Shown: positions 12,338 to 21,271 of the stretch, piece after piece | Layout: each line of letters begins with the position of its first letter | Numbering within the stretch: the stretch's first letter is position 1 | Program-made: the position numbers and the translations under genes | Notes under the pieces: model-generated | Told to the model about the DNA's origin: nothing | The model's database searches: none | Seen by the model: the letters and a program-made list of their open reading frames with translations, nothing else | Source of the DNA: Streptomyces armeniacus | GTDB taxonomy: Bacteria; Actinomycetota; Actinomycetes; Streptomycetales; Streptomycetaceae | Direction of reading: 5' to 3' | DNA: 64,000 bases | Assembly (NCBI RefSeq): GCF_003355155.1 | Contig: NZ_CP031320.1 | Coordinates: 1,536,369 to 1,600,368, forward strand

Positions 12338-13465
12338 TCAGCCGCACCCGGCGGCGTCTTTGCCCGCGTCACCGGCATCCTCAGCGTCATCGGTTGCGTC
12401 AGGGCTCATCCCGGACGGGGCGGGTATGTCGAATCTGGTCCGGATGGCGTCGGCCGCTGTGCCGTGGCCAAGTGCGCCCAACAGTTGCGCCCACTGCTGG
12501 GCGAGAAAGGCTGACTCGGCGTCGTCTGGGGCAATTCCCAGGGAAGCGAGCATGGCGCCGAAGCGTTCTGCTCCCATGGCCTCCGGCGATTCCATCGGTT
12601 CATGGCCGTTCCCGTACTGATCCGGCGGAGAGTCGTACGGCGGGCCCTGTTCGCGTACCGAAGTCGGAACCGGGTAGGGCACCATGTGCTCGAACAGGTC
12701 TGGGATCTCCCTGTTGTTGGCAGCAGAGGACAGTTGCGCGAGAAGGCCGATGTCATCGACGGTCTTCTTGACCTCATCTTCGTTCTTGGTGAGCCACCAG
12801 ACGACGGCGCTGCCTGTGTCCTTGAGCACGTCCTGACCGAGGTATGTGCGCCTGTCGCACTCGTACTTCCGCTCGTGCTCCCAGAGCACAGTGTCTTTGC
12901 GGACAGTCGAGAGCTTCTTGAGCCGCGCGGCGTCGGCGTCGGAGAGGGTGAGCGTCACATCTTCCGCCATGGCGAGAACACGCCCAGTCGCGTCTGCCTT
13001 CATCACGCCCAGCACGCCGTTTAACTGGTGTTGTGCGAGTGCGCTTCTACGCGGCGGCTGATTGGCCGTGATCTGCCCGGCACGATGGAGGATCGCGCTG
13101 ACGGCCAAGCCGCTGTGGCTGACCGGCGGTGCGTCCGGAGCAGCTTCCAAGGGACGCCAGAGGACTGTGGCGGACAACAGGAAGTCGTAGTCGGCCTCGG
13201 AACTCGGCAGGCTGACGGCCGTCACTCGTTGTTCACGCCGTTCTGGCTCCGCAACAGGTATGTCCGGCGCCAGGCGGCATTCGCGGGGTATGAATTCCTC
13301 GCTCGGTGCGGAGACCTTCGCAGCCGTCAGCGCAGTGACAGGCAGCAGGGTCGCCATGACCGGCCACGTCCACAGAGGCCAGTGGAGGCAGAGGTTGAGG
13401 ATGGTGAGCAGCAGCCCGACGATCACGGTGAGGAAGACCGTCAGCGTCTTGTGGCCAGAACTCAT
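12338..13465 (-). CDS. Membrane protein of the TIR/NTPase operon (unknown function)
   Basis: This 375-residue protein is the third gene of the operon; its ATG sits in an ATGA overlap with the NTPase stop. Two adjacent hydrophobic segments at about residues 8-26 (LTVFLTVIVGLLLTILNLC) and 29-50 predict a membrane hairpin, leaving most of the protein cytoplasmic. The soluble part has basic and acidic patches (VRKDTVLWEHERKYECDRR) and a low-complexity Asp/Ala-rich C-terminus. I do not recognise the family. Tight coupling with a TIR protein and an NTPase suggests a membrane-tethered partner such as an anchor, sensor or pore, but that is inference. Confidence 0.8.
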   Translation of the reverse strand: MSSGHKTLTVFLTVIVGLLLTILNLCLHWPLWTWPVMATLLPVTALTAAKVSAPSEEFIPRECRLAPDIPVAEPERREQRVTAVSLPSSEADYDFLLSATVLWRPLEAAPDAPPVSHSGLAVSAILHRAGQITANQPPRRSALAQHQLNGVLGVMKADATGRVLAMAEDVTLTLSDADAARLKKLSTVRKDTVLWEHERKYECDRRTYLGQDVLKDTGSAVVWWLTKNEDEVKKTVDDIGLLAQLSSAANNREIPDLFEHMVPYPVPTSVREQGPPYDSPPDQYGNGHEPMESPEAMGAERFGAMLASLGIAPDDAESAFLAQQWAQLLGALGHGTAADAIRTRFDIPAPSGMSPDATDDAEDAGDAGKDAAGCG

Positions 13466-15459
13466 GGCGCTGTCTCCTGGGGGTCACGTGGATGGGGGGA
13501 GGGGAGCTTGACGCCGAGCACTGCCCGGAGCTTCGTGCTGAGCCTGCTGGAGACCTCTGTGTGACTTGCCCGGCTGTCCGATTGGGAGCGGGCGGCCCAA
13601 TCACGGGCGACGACGTAGAGCTGACTCAGAGCCCGGCTTTCGTGTGCGCAGGCATCTACAAGGATGTCCAGCAACCGTTCACGGTTGAGGATGTCCTCGC
13701 TGGCCGCTGTCAGCCAGCGTTGTGCGTACGGCTCCCAGAACGTGCGTGGTTGCTGGTGGACCACGGCTGTCCAGCAGGTGAGGAGTTGCGTGCGGATCTC
13801 CGCGTTCGTGATGAGCGGCCGTGTGCGGGACCCCGAGTCGGTGAGCCGTGATGGGGTCGCGAGCTCCAAGAACACCGCGGCGTCACGCTCTTGGGCGATG
13901 CGGGGCAGATCACGACAGAGGCGGTGCAGGAGTCGCCGCCACAGGCGGTTGTCTGGGCGGACGAGTTGCAGGAGGGCGTTCCGCGCGTTGTCGGCGGCGG
14001 AATTGCACCGATGCCGGGACAGATGGTGGAGACGCACAAGGGCCTGGTCCGGGTGCCGAGTCGCCACCACCTCGGAGCACACGCTGGTCAGCACTCGGGC
14101 GAGGCTCTCGGATAGGTTCGGCTCACGAGACCACTCCCAGAGCTCATGACGGAACCGCGCCCCGTACCGTTCATGCTCGAGGCCGTGCATCAGGGCGAGG
14201 TATCCGGCTTCAAGGAGATGATCCGACTTGCCCGCAGCTGTCCACTGACAGACGAGCCCGGTCAGGTCGTCGGGACGGTCTACGCGAAGACACTGCTCGG
14301 CGAAGCGGTAAATGAGACTGCTCCGTGCCTGACGCCCCAGCGTGGGCCGCTGCACGCAGCGTCCCACCCACGTCCGGAACTGAGGCCGCAGATCAGGGTA
14401 GTAAGTCCAGAAGTGTGTACGTACCGCCGCATCATAAGCGAGTAAGTCAAACTGGACCCGACCGTACCCATCCGGCTGTGCTTTGATGTCTGAGAACCGT
14501 CGCGTGAGATCCGTGTGGTCCAGTCGCGGTCGTTCATCCACGGGTTGGCGGAGCACACAGAGCAGTTCTTCGTTCGCGCTGAAGATCTCATCCGGCGGGG
14601 CTTCATGCAGCATTGCCGTAGAGAGGCACAGGGCACGCCGCTGGCCGTCGTGGAGGACGATGTCCGCTGCCGCATTCCGACTACGGTTGAGGAGTGCACG
14701 GATCGCCTCGTCCCGCCACGCCGGGAAGCCCTCGTGTTGCCTGCTTCTCCTCCGTGCGCGTACCACGAGATCGGCGAAAGAGGTGATGGTTTCCATGCCA
14801 GGTGAGGAGTCAAGGAACTCCGCCAGTTTCGGTTCCCTCAGCTCCTCGGGAGCCGGGTAAATCTCCGCCAGTCGCAAGCAGCGCCATAGCAGTGCGGCCC
14901 CCCGAGGGCGTTCGATCTCCACCGTGTACAGGGAGAAATCGTCATGTGGCCGCTGCTCGAGATGGTGCGGCAGCACGACGACCAGGACCGACCCCCGGGC
15001 ACGGAGAAGCGGAAGGAAGGCGGCTACTTTGGCCTGCGCCTTGGGGTACCGCGACTCTTCACAGAGCGAAAGATCCAGTAGCAGCCGGTCGTTGTCCCCG
15101 ATGAGGTCGGGGTCGAGCGAGGGGTCTCCTTCGTCCAGGGTTATCTCGTGGAAGTCGTCGGAATCATGGAAGAGCTTGCTGAGCAGCATCATGGCTGCCG
15201 TACGCCTGCCACTTCCCGGCGGACCGGTGAGCAGGACCGCGCCCATCCGGCTCAGAGTGGAGTGCGCCTGGCGGAAACCGTGCGGTTCGATGAAGAGCTG
15301 CCTGAGCCGGCCGACGTGTTCGCGGGCGACCGCTCGGCGACGGTCTCTTTGACCGCTCGGCGGAAAGGGTACGGGCGTGTTGAAGATGAGCTGAGGGCCC
15401 GGGCCCATGTTGACAGGCCCTTGGCTACCTAGGACCAGGGAATCGAGCCACCTGTTCAC
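13462..15459 (-). CDS. STAND-like P-loop NTPase with N-terminal GPVNxGxGPQ motif
   Basis: A 665-residue protein starts GTG at 15459 in a GTGA overlap with the TIR gene stop. Residues 13-23 (QGPVNMGPGPQ) repeat a motif found near the C-terminus of the TIR protein. A P-loop-like segment LLTGPPGSGRRTAAMML sits at about residues 76-92; the canonical Lys-Thr/Ser pair reads Arg-Arg-Thr, a variant I recall from other Streptomyces STAND-type ATPases. DNDRLLLDLSLCEES further on could be Walker B. The C-terminal ~350 residues are helical and Leu/Arg-rich, like a sensor/repeat array, without an obvious effector domain. I infer a sensor NTPase that switches the adjacent TIR effector. Confidence 0.8.
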   Translation of the reverse strand: MNRWLDSLVLGSQGPVNMGPGPQLIFNTPVPFPPSGQRDRRRAVAREHVGRLRQLFIEPHGFRQAHSTLSRMGAVLLTGPPGSGRRTAAMMLLSKLFHDSDDFHEITLDEGDPSLDPDLIGDNDRLLLDLSLCEESRYPKAQAKVAAFLPLLRARGSVLVVVLPHHLEQRPHDDFSLYTVEIERPRGAALLWRCLRLAEIYPAPEELREPKLAEFLDSSPGMETITSFADLVVRARRRSRQHEGFPAWRDEAIRALLNRSRNAAADIVLHDGQRRALCLSTAMLHEAPPDEIFSANEELLCVLRQPVDERPRLDHTDLTRRFSDIKAQPDGYGRVQFDLLAYDAAVRTHFWTYYPDLRPQFRTWVGRCVQRPTLGRQARSSLIYRFAEQCLRVDRPDDLTGLVCQWTAAGKSDHLLEAGYLALMHGLEHERYGARFRHELWEWSREPNLSESLARVLTSVCSEVVATRHPDQALVRLHHLSRHRCNSAADNARNALLQLVRPDNRLWRRLLHRLCRDLPRIAQERDAAVFLELATPSRLTDSGSRTRPLITNAEIRTQLLTCWTAVVHQQPRTFWEPYAQRWLTAASEDILNRERLLDILVDACAHESRALSQLYVVARDWAARSQSDSRASHTEVSSRLSTKLRAVLGVKLPSPHPRDPQETAP

Positions 15460-16271
15460 TCGCCACCGCCCTCCCGGGCGTTTTTGTCACGGCGGGCCTG
15501 GGACTTGCCGAACTCCTGACGAATGCCACCGTCGTTGCTACCTGAGACCTGGTTCGCGCCGTCGCCGGTTTGGTGCACGGAGCCGTAGTACTGAGGGCCC
15601 GAACCGGTGTTGACTGGACCTTGCGGACGGTCGAGGAAGGTGCCCACGTCACCTGTGAGACTTCCTATGCCCCCGGTTTGCTGGTTCGTGTAGTCGCCGG
15701 TTTGTGTCACCGAGCCATGTACGTCGGCGACGGAGTTGCGCACCGAACCGGAGGGGTGTTGGGGAGCCCTCGTTGCGAAGTCACGGTCCAGCCGACCGAG
15801 CCGAGGGACCAGTTCGGCGATGTCGTCACCCAGTTGCGTGATGTCGGTGTTGAAGGTGCGGGCATTGAACTGCCGGTACTGGCGGTGAGCCAGGTCGGCG
15901 AGCGCTGCAGGAAGCTCAGCTTCGGTGAGTGGTGCAGTACGTGGGGTGACGAGCACGGGGATGACATGTACGCCGCAGTGCAGTGCTTCCACGATTTCCC
16001 GGCGAGTCCAGTCATCAACGTTGTCCAGGGACCGTTGTCCTCGCTCATTGCGGGCAGAGGTCCACTCCGGGCCGATCACTGCAATCAGAACGCTGCACCG
16101 GCGGACACCGCTGAGGAGCTTCTCGGGATACTTCTCTCCGGCTTTGATGGACTTGTGGTCCCGGAAGACACTGTCTGAGCCGAACCGTTGGGACAGTTTG
16201 TCCTCGATTAGCACGGCACTGCTTGCCTCGTCAGTTGTGCGGTAGTTGACGAAGATTTCCGAGGGGGACAT
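15456..16271 (-). CDS. TIR-domain effector protein with repeated C-terminal motifs
   Basis: A 271-residue protein carries an N-terminal TIR domain (residues ~4-140). SEIFVNYRTTDE is the first strand, RDHKSIKAGEKYPEKLLSGV resembles a BB loop, VLIAVIGPEW is a central strand, and DDWTRREIVEAL places Glu92 as the likely NADase glutamate. Bacterial TIR domains of this type commonly cleave NAD+. The tail holds GSVTQTGDYTNQQTG (186-200), QGPVNTGSGPQYYG (217-230) and GSVHQTGDGANQVSG (230-244). The first and third are copies of one another and the second matches the NTPase N-terminus. ATG at 16271 has AAGGGAA just upstream; an ATG at 16310 would add 13 residues. Confidence 0.85.
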   Translation of the reverse strand: MSPSEIFVNYRTTDEASSAVLIEDKLSQRFGSDSVFRDHKSIKAGEKYPEKLLSGVRRCSVLIAVIGPEWTSARNERGQRSLDNVDDWTRREIVEALHCGVHVIPVLVTPRTAPLTEAELPAALADLAHRQYRQFNARTFNTDITQLGDDIAELVPRLGRLDRDFATRAPQHPSGSVRNSVADVHGSVTQTGDYTNQQTGGIGSLTGDVGTFLDRPQGPVNTGSGPQYYGSVHQTGDGANQVSGSNDGGIRQEFGKSQARRDKNAREGGGE

Positions 16272-16325
16272 GGCGGTTCCCTTCTGCTGGGACTTGGATG
16301 TTCGGCGCACCGGCCTCTGTGCGGC

Positions 16326-17645
16326 TTAGGTAGCTGCCCCATGCAGGGCTGCGGTGAGGTACGGACTCAGCTCCCGTACGGCCGGATGATCGGGAAATCG
16401 GTTCAGAGTGCGTGCTAGCCGCCGTGTGTCCACGTTGGTGGTCGCGGAGGTCACGGCTTCCGAGGCGGCAAATAGGGGACGTACCAGCTCGCAGGCATGG
16501 TCGATCTCGCCGGCCGTCGCATGAGCGAGTGCGCGGCGCACGCCGTAGCGGACGTGGGTTCGGAGCGCGTGGCCGGGAATTTGGGCGATTTCACGGTCCA
16601 GTACCTCGGCCGCCTCCCTTGGTCGGCCAAGATCGTGCAGGCACCAGCCGGTGATCATGGAGACAGGGTCGGAGAGATGAGTGGTGCCAATGACGGGTGA
16701 GTCAGGGTCGGGCCCACTCGCTGCCAGGGATACGCGCGCTCGATCAAGGCCGCGCATGCAAGCGTCGTATCGGCCCGCGAGCGCGTGGCCCTGGGCCTCT
16801 TGCTGTGCGGCCAGTCCCCAGATCCTGGGAGGGGGCTCGGCTGCCTGGGCCCGTTCGGCCAGCTCGACGGTCTGGGTGGCGTCGCCGCGGTAGAAGGTGA
16901 CGAGGGCGCGGCGCACCAGTGCGTACGCGGCGAGGTCGTGGTCGCCGCCCGCGGCTGCCAGCTCCACGGCACGGTCGGTCCACCAGAGCGCCGCTTGGTC
17001 GTTGCCCGTCTCCTGGGTCAGCCAGCCGACGTACTCCGCGTACCGCGACGCCAGGGTGAGCAGGCCACGACGAGTGCGGGCTCCCGTACGGGCGGACAGT
17101 TCCCGGAGGGTGTGCGTCTGCGCGATGAGGGCGGGGAGGACGATCTCGGGGCTGGCGGTCTGGCCGAGCCGCCGGTACTGGTCGAATAAGGAGCGTGCGC
17201 CGTCCAGTAGCGTCGTCCCGTCCGCGGCGGCGGAAGCGGATACGGAGTCGGCGGAGGCAGAGGCAGACGCGGCCGCCGCCCCGATGCCCAGCGCGACGGC
17301 TGACGCCGCGCCCACCGCCACCACCTGTCGCCGGCTGACCGGCTGGAACCAGCTGGAGCCGTCCGTGGACAGCTGCATGAGCCACACCTCACCGTCGTCG
17401 CTCGTCTCGGGAAGCTCTGCTTCCGGTGACTGCTCGGGCACCAGACCGGCCAGCCGGCCGTCCGCGCTCAGCGCCGCGTCGCAGAGTCGCGCCAGCTGAA
17501 GGCCGGGCGGTTTGAGGCCGCGCTCCACCTTGCTGAGCTGGCCCTTGCTGTAGTGCACGAGCTGGCCGAGGCGGGTGAGGGACAGCCCCGCCGCGAGGCG
17601 CAGTCTGCGGAGTTCCGGTCCGAATCGGGGCGGCTGATCAGGCAC
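16326..17645 (-). CDS. XRE-family regulator with TPR-like C-terminal region
   Basis: The ~439-residue protein begins with a helix-turn-helix (LRRLRLAAGLSLTRLGQLVH then YSKGQLSKVERGLKPP), typical of the large streptomycete XRE family. A Ser/Ala-rich hydrophobic segment after SRRQVVAVGAASAVALGIGA resembles a twin-arginine or membrane segment. The C-terminal half is Ala/Leu-rich paired helices of TPR type (LALRRALVTFYRG-like units). GTG at 17645 is chosen because GGAGG stands 5 bases upstream; a TTG at 17660 is also in frame. It ends 54 bases before the TIR start on the same strand, so it may head or regulate that operon. Confidence 0.8.
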   Translation of the reverse strand: MPDQPPRFGPELRRLRLAAGLSLTRLGQLVHYSKGQLSKVERGLKPPGLQLARLCDAALSADGRLAGLVPEQSPEAELPETSDDGEVWLMQLSTDGSSWFQPVSRRQVVAVGAASAVALGIGAAAASASASADSVSASAAADGTTLLDGARSLFDQYRRLGQTASPEIVLPALIAQTHTLRELSARTGARTRRGLLTLASRYAEYVGWLTQETGNDQAALWWTDRAVELAAAGGDHDLAAYALVRRALVTFYRGDATQTVELAERAQAAEPPPRIWGLAAQQEAQGHALAGRYDACMRGLDRARVSLAASGPDPDSPVIGTTHLSDPVSMITGWCLHDLGRPREAAEVLDREIAQIPGHALRTHVRYGVRRALAHATAGEIDHACELVRPLFAASEAVTSATTNVDTRRLARTLNRFPDHPAVRELSPYLTAALHGAAT

Positions 17646-17932
17646 ATCGACCTCCGTCAACTCCGTCCGAGCAGCCGCCGGTCACCGGATGTCAGCGTGC
17701 GGCAGGCGGTTCGGAGGAACAAGGCGAACGGGACCGTTTCCCGTTTCCTCTCGAAAGGCAACCGGAGAGCGGCGGGGGCGTCGAGATGGCCCGGCCTTGG
17801 ACGGAATGGGCGATTGCGGAAGAGATAGGGCGGTATCTACCGATAATGACCCGGCGCGCGCACAATGGGACCACAAGCGGTTGACGCCGTACGGCGTGAT
17901 CGGAAACGTGCGGAAAGAAGGAGGCGAGTCCC

Positions 17933-18385
17933 GTGGCTGACGTCTCTCGCACCCGAGATGATCTAACTGGTCACCCCGATGCGTCTGAAATGCAAGCCCG
18001 GTACGCCCGCATGCTCCACGGGCGCGACGTGGCCCTCGTGGACGGGCCGGTGTTCCTGGTCGGTCTGTACTGTGCCATCTCCCCCTGGACGGTCCACTTC
18101 TCCGGCTCGCAGCCCGCGCTCGCGACGCACCACCTCATCGTGGGCATCGCGATCGGCCTGCTGGCGCTCGGCTTCACCATGGCGCCGGCCAGGATGTACG
18201 GGCTGAGCTGGGCCATGTGCGCGATGGGCGCTTGGCTGGTGGTGTCGTCCTGGATCGTCGGTGACAGCCCTGACACGGGCGTCATCTGGAACAACATCAT
18301 CGTCGGCGGCGTCACCTTCCTGCTGGGCGCCATCTGCGCCGTGACAGCGGCGAGGACCGGACGTGAAAGCCGGCCCGCGGCCTGA
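17933..18385 (+). CDS. SPW-repeat integral membrane protein
   Basis: This 150-residue protein has four hydrophobic segments. Each pair contains the SPW-type pattern: ALVDGPVFLVGLYCAISPW with a hydrophobic partner, then LSWAMCAMGAWLVVSSWIVG. A charged N-terminal tail of ~35 residues precedes the membrane part. The GTG at 17933 follows an excellent AAGGAGG site. The family is known in actinomycetes but has no established role. It stands alone between the XRE regulator, which is divergent, and priA. Confidence 0.85.
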   Translation: MADVSRTRDDLTGHPDASEMQARYARMLHGRDVALVDGPVFLVGLYCAISPWTVHFSGSQPALATHHLIVGIAIGLLALGFTMAPARMYGLSWAMCAMGAWLVVSSWIVGDSPDTGVIWNNIIVGGVTFLLGAICAVTAARTGRESRPAA

Positions 18386-18569
18386 GGCCCATGGTCTGAG
18401 GCCCGCGGCCTACGGTCTGAGGCCCGCGGCCTGACAGTCTGAATGCTGAGGCAAGCCGCGCCCGGCGACCCCGCTGCCCGGACAGCGGTCGCCGGGCGCA
18501 CCAGTGCCGCGGCCCGTACGTCTCGTACGGGCCGCTTCGCTGTCAGTGCCGTCTGCTAAGACTGGACCT

Positions 18570-20735
18570 GTGAGCAGCGAGAACGAGCGGAATGAGCGCT
18601 CCGCGGCCGAGCCGCCGGAGCAGCTCGCGCTGCTCCGGGAGACCGTGCGGAAGCGGAAGCCGCCGAAGGCGAAGCCGCGCACGTGGCGGGGGGCGGAGAC
18701 GGCCGCGGAGCGGCCCGTCGCGCGGGTGCTCGTGGACAAGGGCCTGGTCCATCTCGACCGGTATTTCGACTACGCCGTGCCCGCCGCGATGGACGCCGAG
18801 GCGCAGCCAGGAGTTCGGGTCCGGGTGCGGTTCGGGGCGGGGGAGCGGGAGGGTCGGCGCGAGGGCGGCAGGCTGATCAACGGCTTCGTCGTGGAGCGCG
18901 TCGAGGAGAGCGACTTCCCCGGTGCGCTGGCCCCGATCGCCCAGGTGCTCTCTCCGGAACGGGTGCTCACGCCGGGGCTGTTGCAGCTGTGCCGGGCGGT
19001 CGCCGACCGGTACGCCGGCTCCCTCGCCGACGTCGTGCAGCTCGCCGTGCCGCCCCGCATGGCCCGCGCGGAGAAGGCCGAGCCGGTGCCGCCGCCCGCG
19101 CCGCCCGCCGTGCCCGCGCCCGGCGGCTGGGCGCGGTATCCGCAGGGTCCGGGGTTCCTCCGCGCCCTCGCCCAGGGGGAGTCGCCGCGTGCCGTGTGGA
19201 CCGCGCTGCCCGGCCCCGGCTGGCCGGACGAGCTGGCCCGCGCCATGGCCGCCGCGCTCGCCTCCGGCCGCGGCGCCCTCGCCGTGCTGCCCGACGGCCG
19301 CGCCGCCGCCCGCGCCGACGCCGCGCTCACCGCGCTGCTCGGCACCGGCCGGCACGTGCTGCTGACGGCCGACGCGGGCCCGGAGGCGCGTTACCGCCGC
19401 TGGCTCGCGGTCAACCGCGGCTCCGTGCGGGCCGTGATCGGCACCCGTGCCGCGATGTTCGCGCCCGTACGGGACCTGGGCCTGGTCGCCATCTGGGACG
19501 ACGGCGAGACCGCGCACAGCGACGACCACGCCCCCCAGCCGCACGCTCGCGAGGTGCTGCTGCTGCGCGCCGCGCACGGGAAGACGGCGTTCCTGCTGGG
19601 CGCGCACGCCTGCACGGTCGAGGCGGCTCAGCTCGTCGAGTCGGGCTGGGCGCGGCCGCTGGCGGCGGACCGGGAGACCGTACGGGCCACCGCGCCCCTC
19701 ATACGTACGGTCGGGGACGGGGACGAGTCGCGCGACCCCGGGGCGCGTTCGGCGCGGCTGCCCAGCGTCGCCTGGCAGACCGTACGGGACGCGCTGGAGC
19801 GGGGCCCGGTGCTGGTCCAAGTGCCGCGCCGGGGCTACGTACCGCGGCTGGCGTGCGAGCGCTGCCGCGCCCCCGCCCGCTGCGTGCACTGCCACGGCCC
19901 GCTGGAGGCGACGGGCGCGGACGAGCCGCTGCGCTGCACGTGGTGCGCGAGTACGGAGCCGGGCTGGCGGTGCCTGGACTGCGGCGGCTCGCGGCTGCGG
20001 GCACGGGCGTTCGGCACGCGGCGTACGGCCGAGGAGCTGGGCCGCGCCTTCCCGGCGGTGCCCGTCCGCACCTCCGGGCGCGACCACATCCTGGACGCCG
20101 TGCCGGACGGCCCCGCCCTGGTGGTGTCCACGCCGGGCGCCGAACCGCCCGCCGCCGGGCCGGGTTACGCCGCAGCGCTGCTGCTGGACGGCTGGGCGCT
20201 GCTCGGGCGCCCGGACCTGCGGGCCGACGAGGAGGCGCTGCGCCGCTGGATGGCGGCGGCCGCGCTGGTGCGGGGGCAGCGCGAGGGCGGCAGCGTGGTC
20301 ATCATGGCGGAGCCGTCGCTGCGGCCCGTTCAGGCGCTGCTGCGCTGGGACCCCGCCGGGCACGCCGTACGGGAGCTGGCCGACCGGTCCGAGCTGGGCT
20401 TCCCGCCGGTGTCCCGGATGGCGGCGGTCAGCGGCGCGCCGGAGGCCGTCGCGGGCTTCCTGGCCGCCGCCGAACTGCCGCCGGAGGCCGAGGTCCTGGG
20501 CCCCGTGCCGCTGCCCGCGCCTCCGCGGAGCCGTCCGTCGGGGGCGCCCGGCACCGCGCGGATACGGGAGGCGCGCGACGTGCCGGAGGAGCGGCGCGAC
20601 CGCGCGCTCGTACGGGTGCCGCCCGGCCGGGGCGCGGCGTTGGCCACCGCGCTGAAGGAGGCGCAGTCCCGGCGGCTGGCCCGCCGGGAGGGGCCCGCGG
20701 TGCAGCTCCGCGTCGACCCGCCGGACATCGGCTGA
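18570..20735 (+). CDS. priA: Primosomal replication restart protein PriA, actinobacterial short form
   Basis: A 721-residue PriA homologue involved in restarting stalled replication forks. After a basic N-terminus, the DNA-binding domain has VLVDKGLVHLDRYFDYAVP. The zinc-binding insert is intact, with CERCRAPARCVHCHG and CTWCAS...CLDCGG supplying eight cysteines. The helicase core is eroded: no Walker A GxxGxGKT is found where expected, and the DExH box is replaced by WDDGETAH. This agrees with actinobacterial PriA being annotated as probably lacking ATPase activity. GTG at 18570 is chosen; an upstream in-frame start at 18504 would add 22 residues of unlikely sequence. Confidence 0.9.
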   Translation: MSSENERNERSAAEPPEQLALLRETVRKRKPPKAKPRTWRGAETAAERPVARVLVDKGLVHLDRYFDYAVPAAMDAEAQPGVRVRVRFGAGEREGRREGGRLINGFVVERVEESDFPGALAPIAQVLSPERVLTPGLLQLCRAVADRYAGSLADVVQLAVPPRMARAEKAEPVPPPAPPAVPAPGGWARYPQGPGFLRALAQGESPRAVWTALPGPGWPDELARAMAAALASGRGALAVLPDGRAAARADAALTALLGTGRHVLLTADAGPEARYRRWLAVNRGSVRAVIGTRAAMFAPVRDLGLVAIWDDGETAHSDDHAPQPHAREVLLLRAAHGKTAFLLGAHACTVEAAQLVESGWARPLAADRETVRATAPLIRTVGDGDESRDPGARSARLPSVAWQTVRDALERGPVLVQVPRRGYVPRLACERCRAPARCVHCHGPLEATGADEPLRCTWCASTEPGWRCLDCGGSRLRARAFGTRRTAEELGRAFPAVPVRTSGRDHILDAVPDGPALVVSTPGAEPPAAGPGYAAALLLDGWALLGRPDLRADEEALRRWMAAAALVRGQREGGSVVIMAEPSLRPVQALLRWDPAGHAVRELADRSELGFPPVSRMAAVSGAPEAVAGFLAAAELPPEAEVLGPVPLPAPPRSRPSGAPGTARIREARDVPEERRDRALVRVPPGRGAALATALKEAQSRRLARREGPAVQLRVDPPDIG

Positions 20736-20766
20736 GGGTCCGTGTGGGTACGGGGCCCGCGTTGGG

Positions 20767-20982
20767 CTACTCGGCGATGCGCGTCCGGTACGACCACTCG
20801 AAGACGTGCACCTTCCCCTGCTCCGTGTCGACGGTCTTGCCGGTGGGGGCGAAGTGCTCGTAGCGGTTGCCCATGAGGATCTTGACGCGGTCGTTCAGGT
20901 CGGCGACGTGCAGCAGCCGCTGTGCCCGCTCCAGTGCGCTCGGTCCGCCTGTGAGCAGTGCGTTGGGATGACGTGTGTCCAT
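20767..20982 (-). CDS. DUF5988-type small protein
   Basis: The 71-residue protein has the pattern I associate with DUF5988: an N-terminal NALLTGGPSALERAQR, a central VKILMGNRYEHFAPTGK, and a C-terminus VFEWSYRTRIAE. Members are often found at the edges of streptomycete natural-product clusters; the function is unknown. The ATG at 20982 has a good GGAGAGG site. It diverges from the PPTase gene 290 bases away and may mark the left edge of the polyketide cluster. Confidence 0.7.
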   Translation of the reverse strand: MDTRHPNALLTGGPSALERAQRLLHVADLNDRVKILMGNRYEHFAPTGKTVDTEQGKVHVFEWSYRTRIAE

Positions 20983-21271
20983 CTTGACCTCTCCTCGACC
21001 GGGTGGGTGGGAGCACCGGATCCCCGCGGAGACCCGCTGGTTAGTTACGGGGATTCTGCCGCCGGGGCCTTACGCGGACCTTGGGCGTTTCTAGCCCGGT
21101 ACGGAGGGGTCGGGTACGCGGGTCGGTTACGAGGCCGGGCGGGGCCGGGGCGCGCACCGGGCCGTCGCTCGCGGCGGACGGCGTTTAGCCGCGCTTCAGC
21201 CGCTGCCGCGACGATGCCGTGCGGATGGCCGTGCGGAACGCGGCGGCCGTACGGGGAGGGGGCCGTACGAC

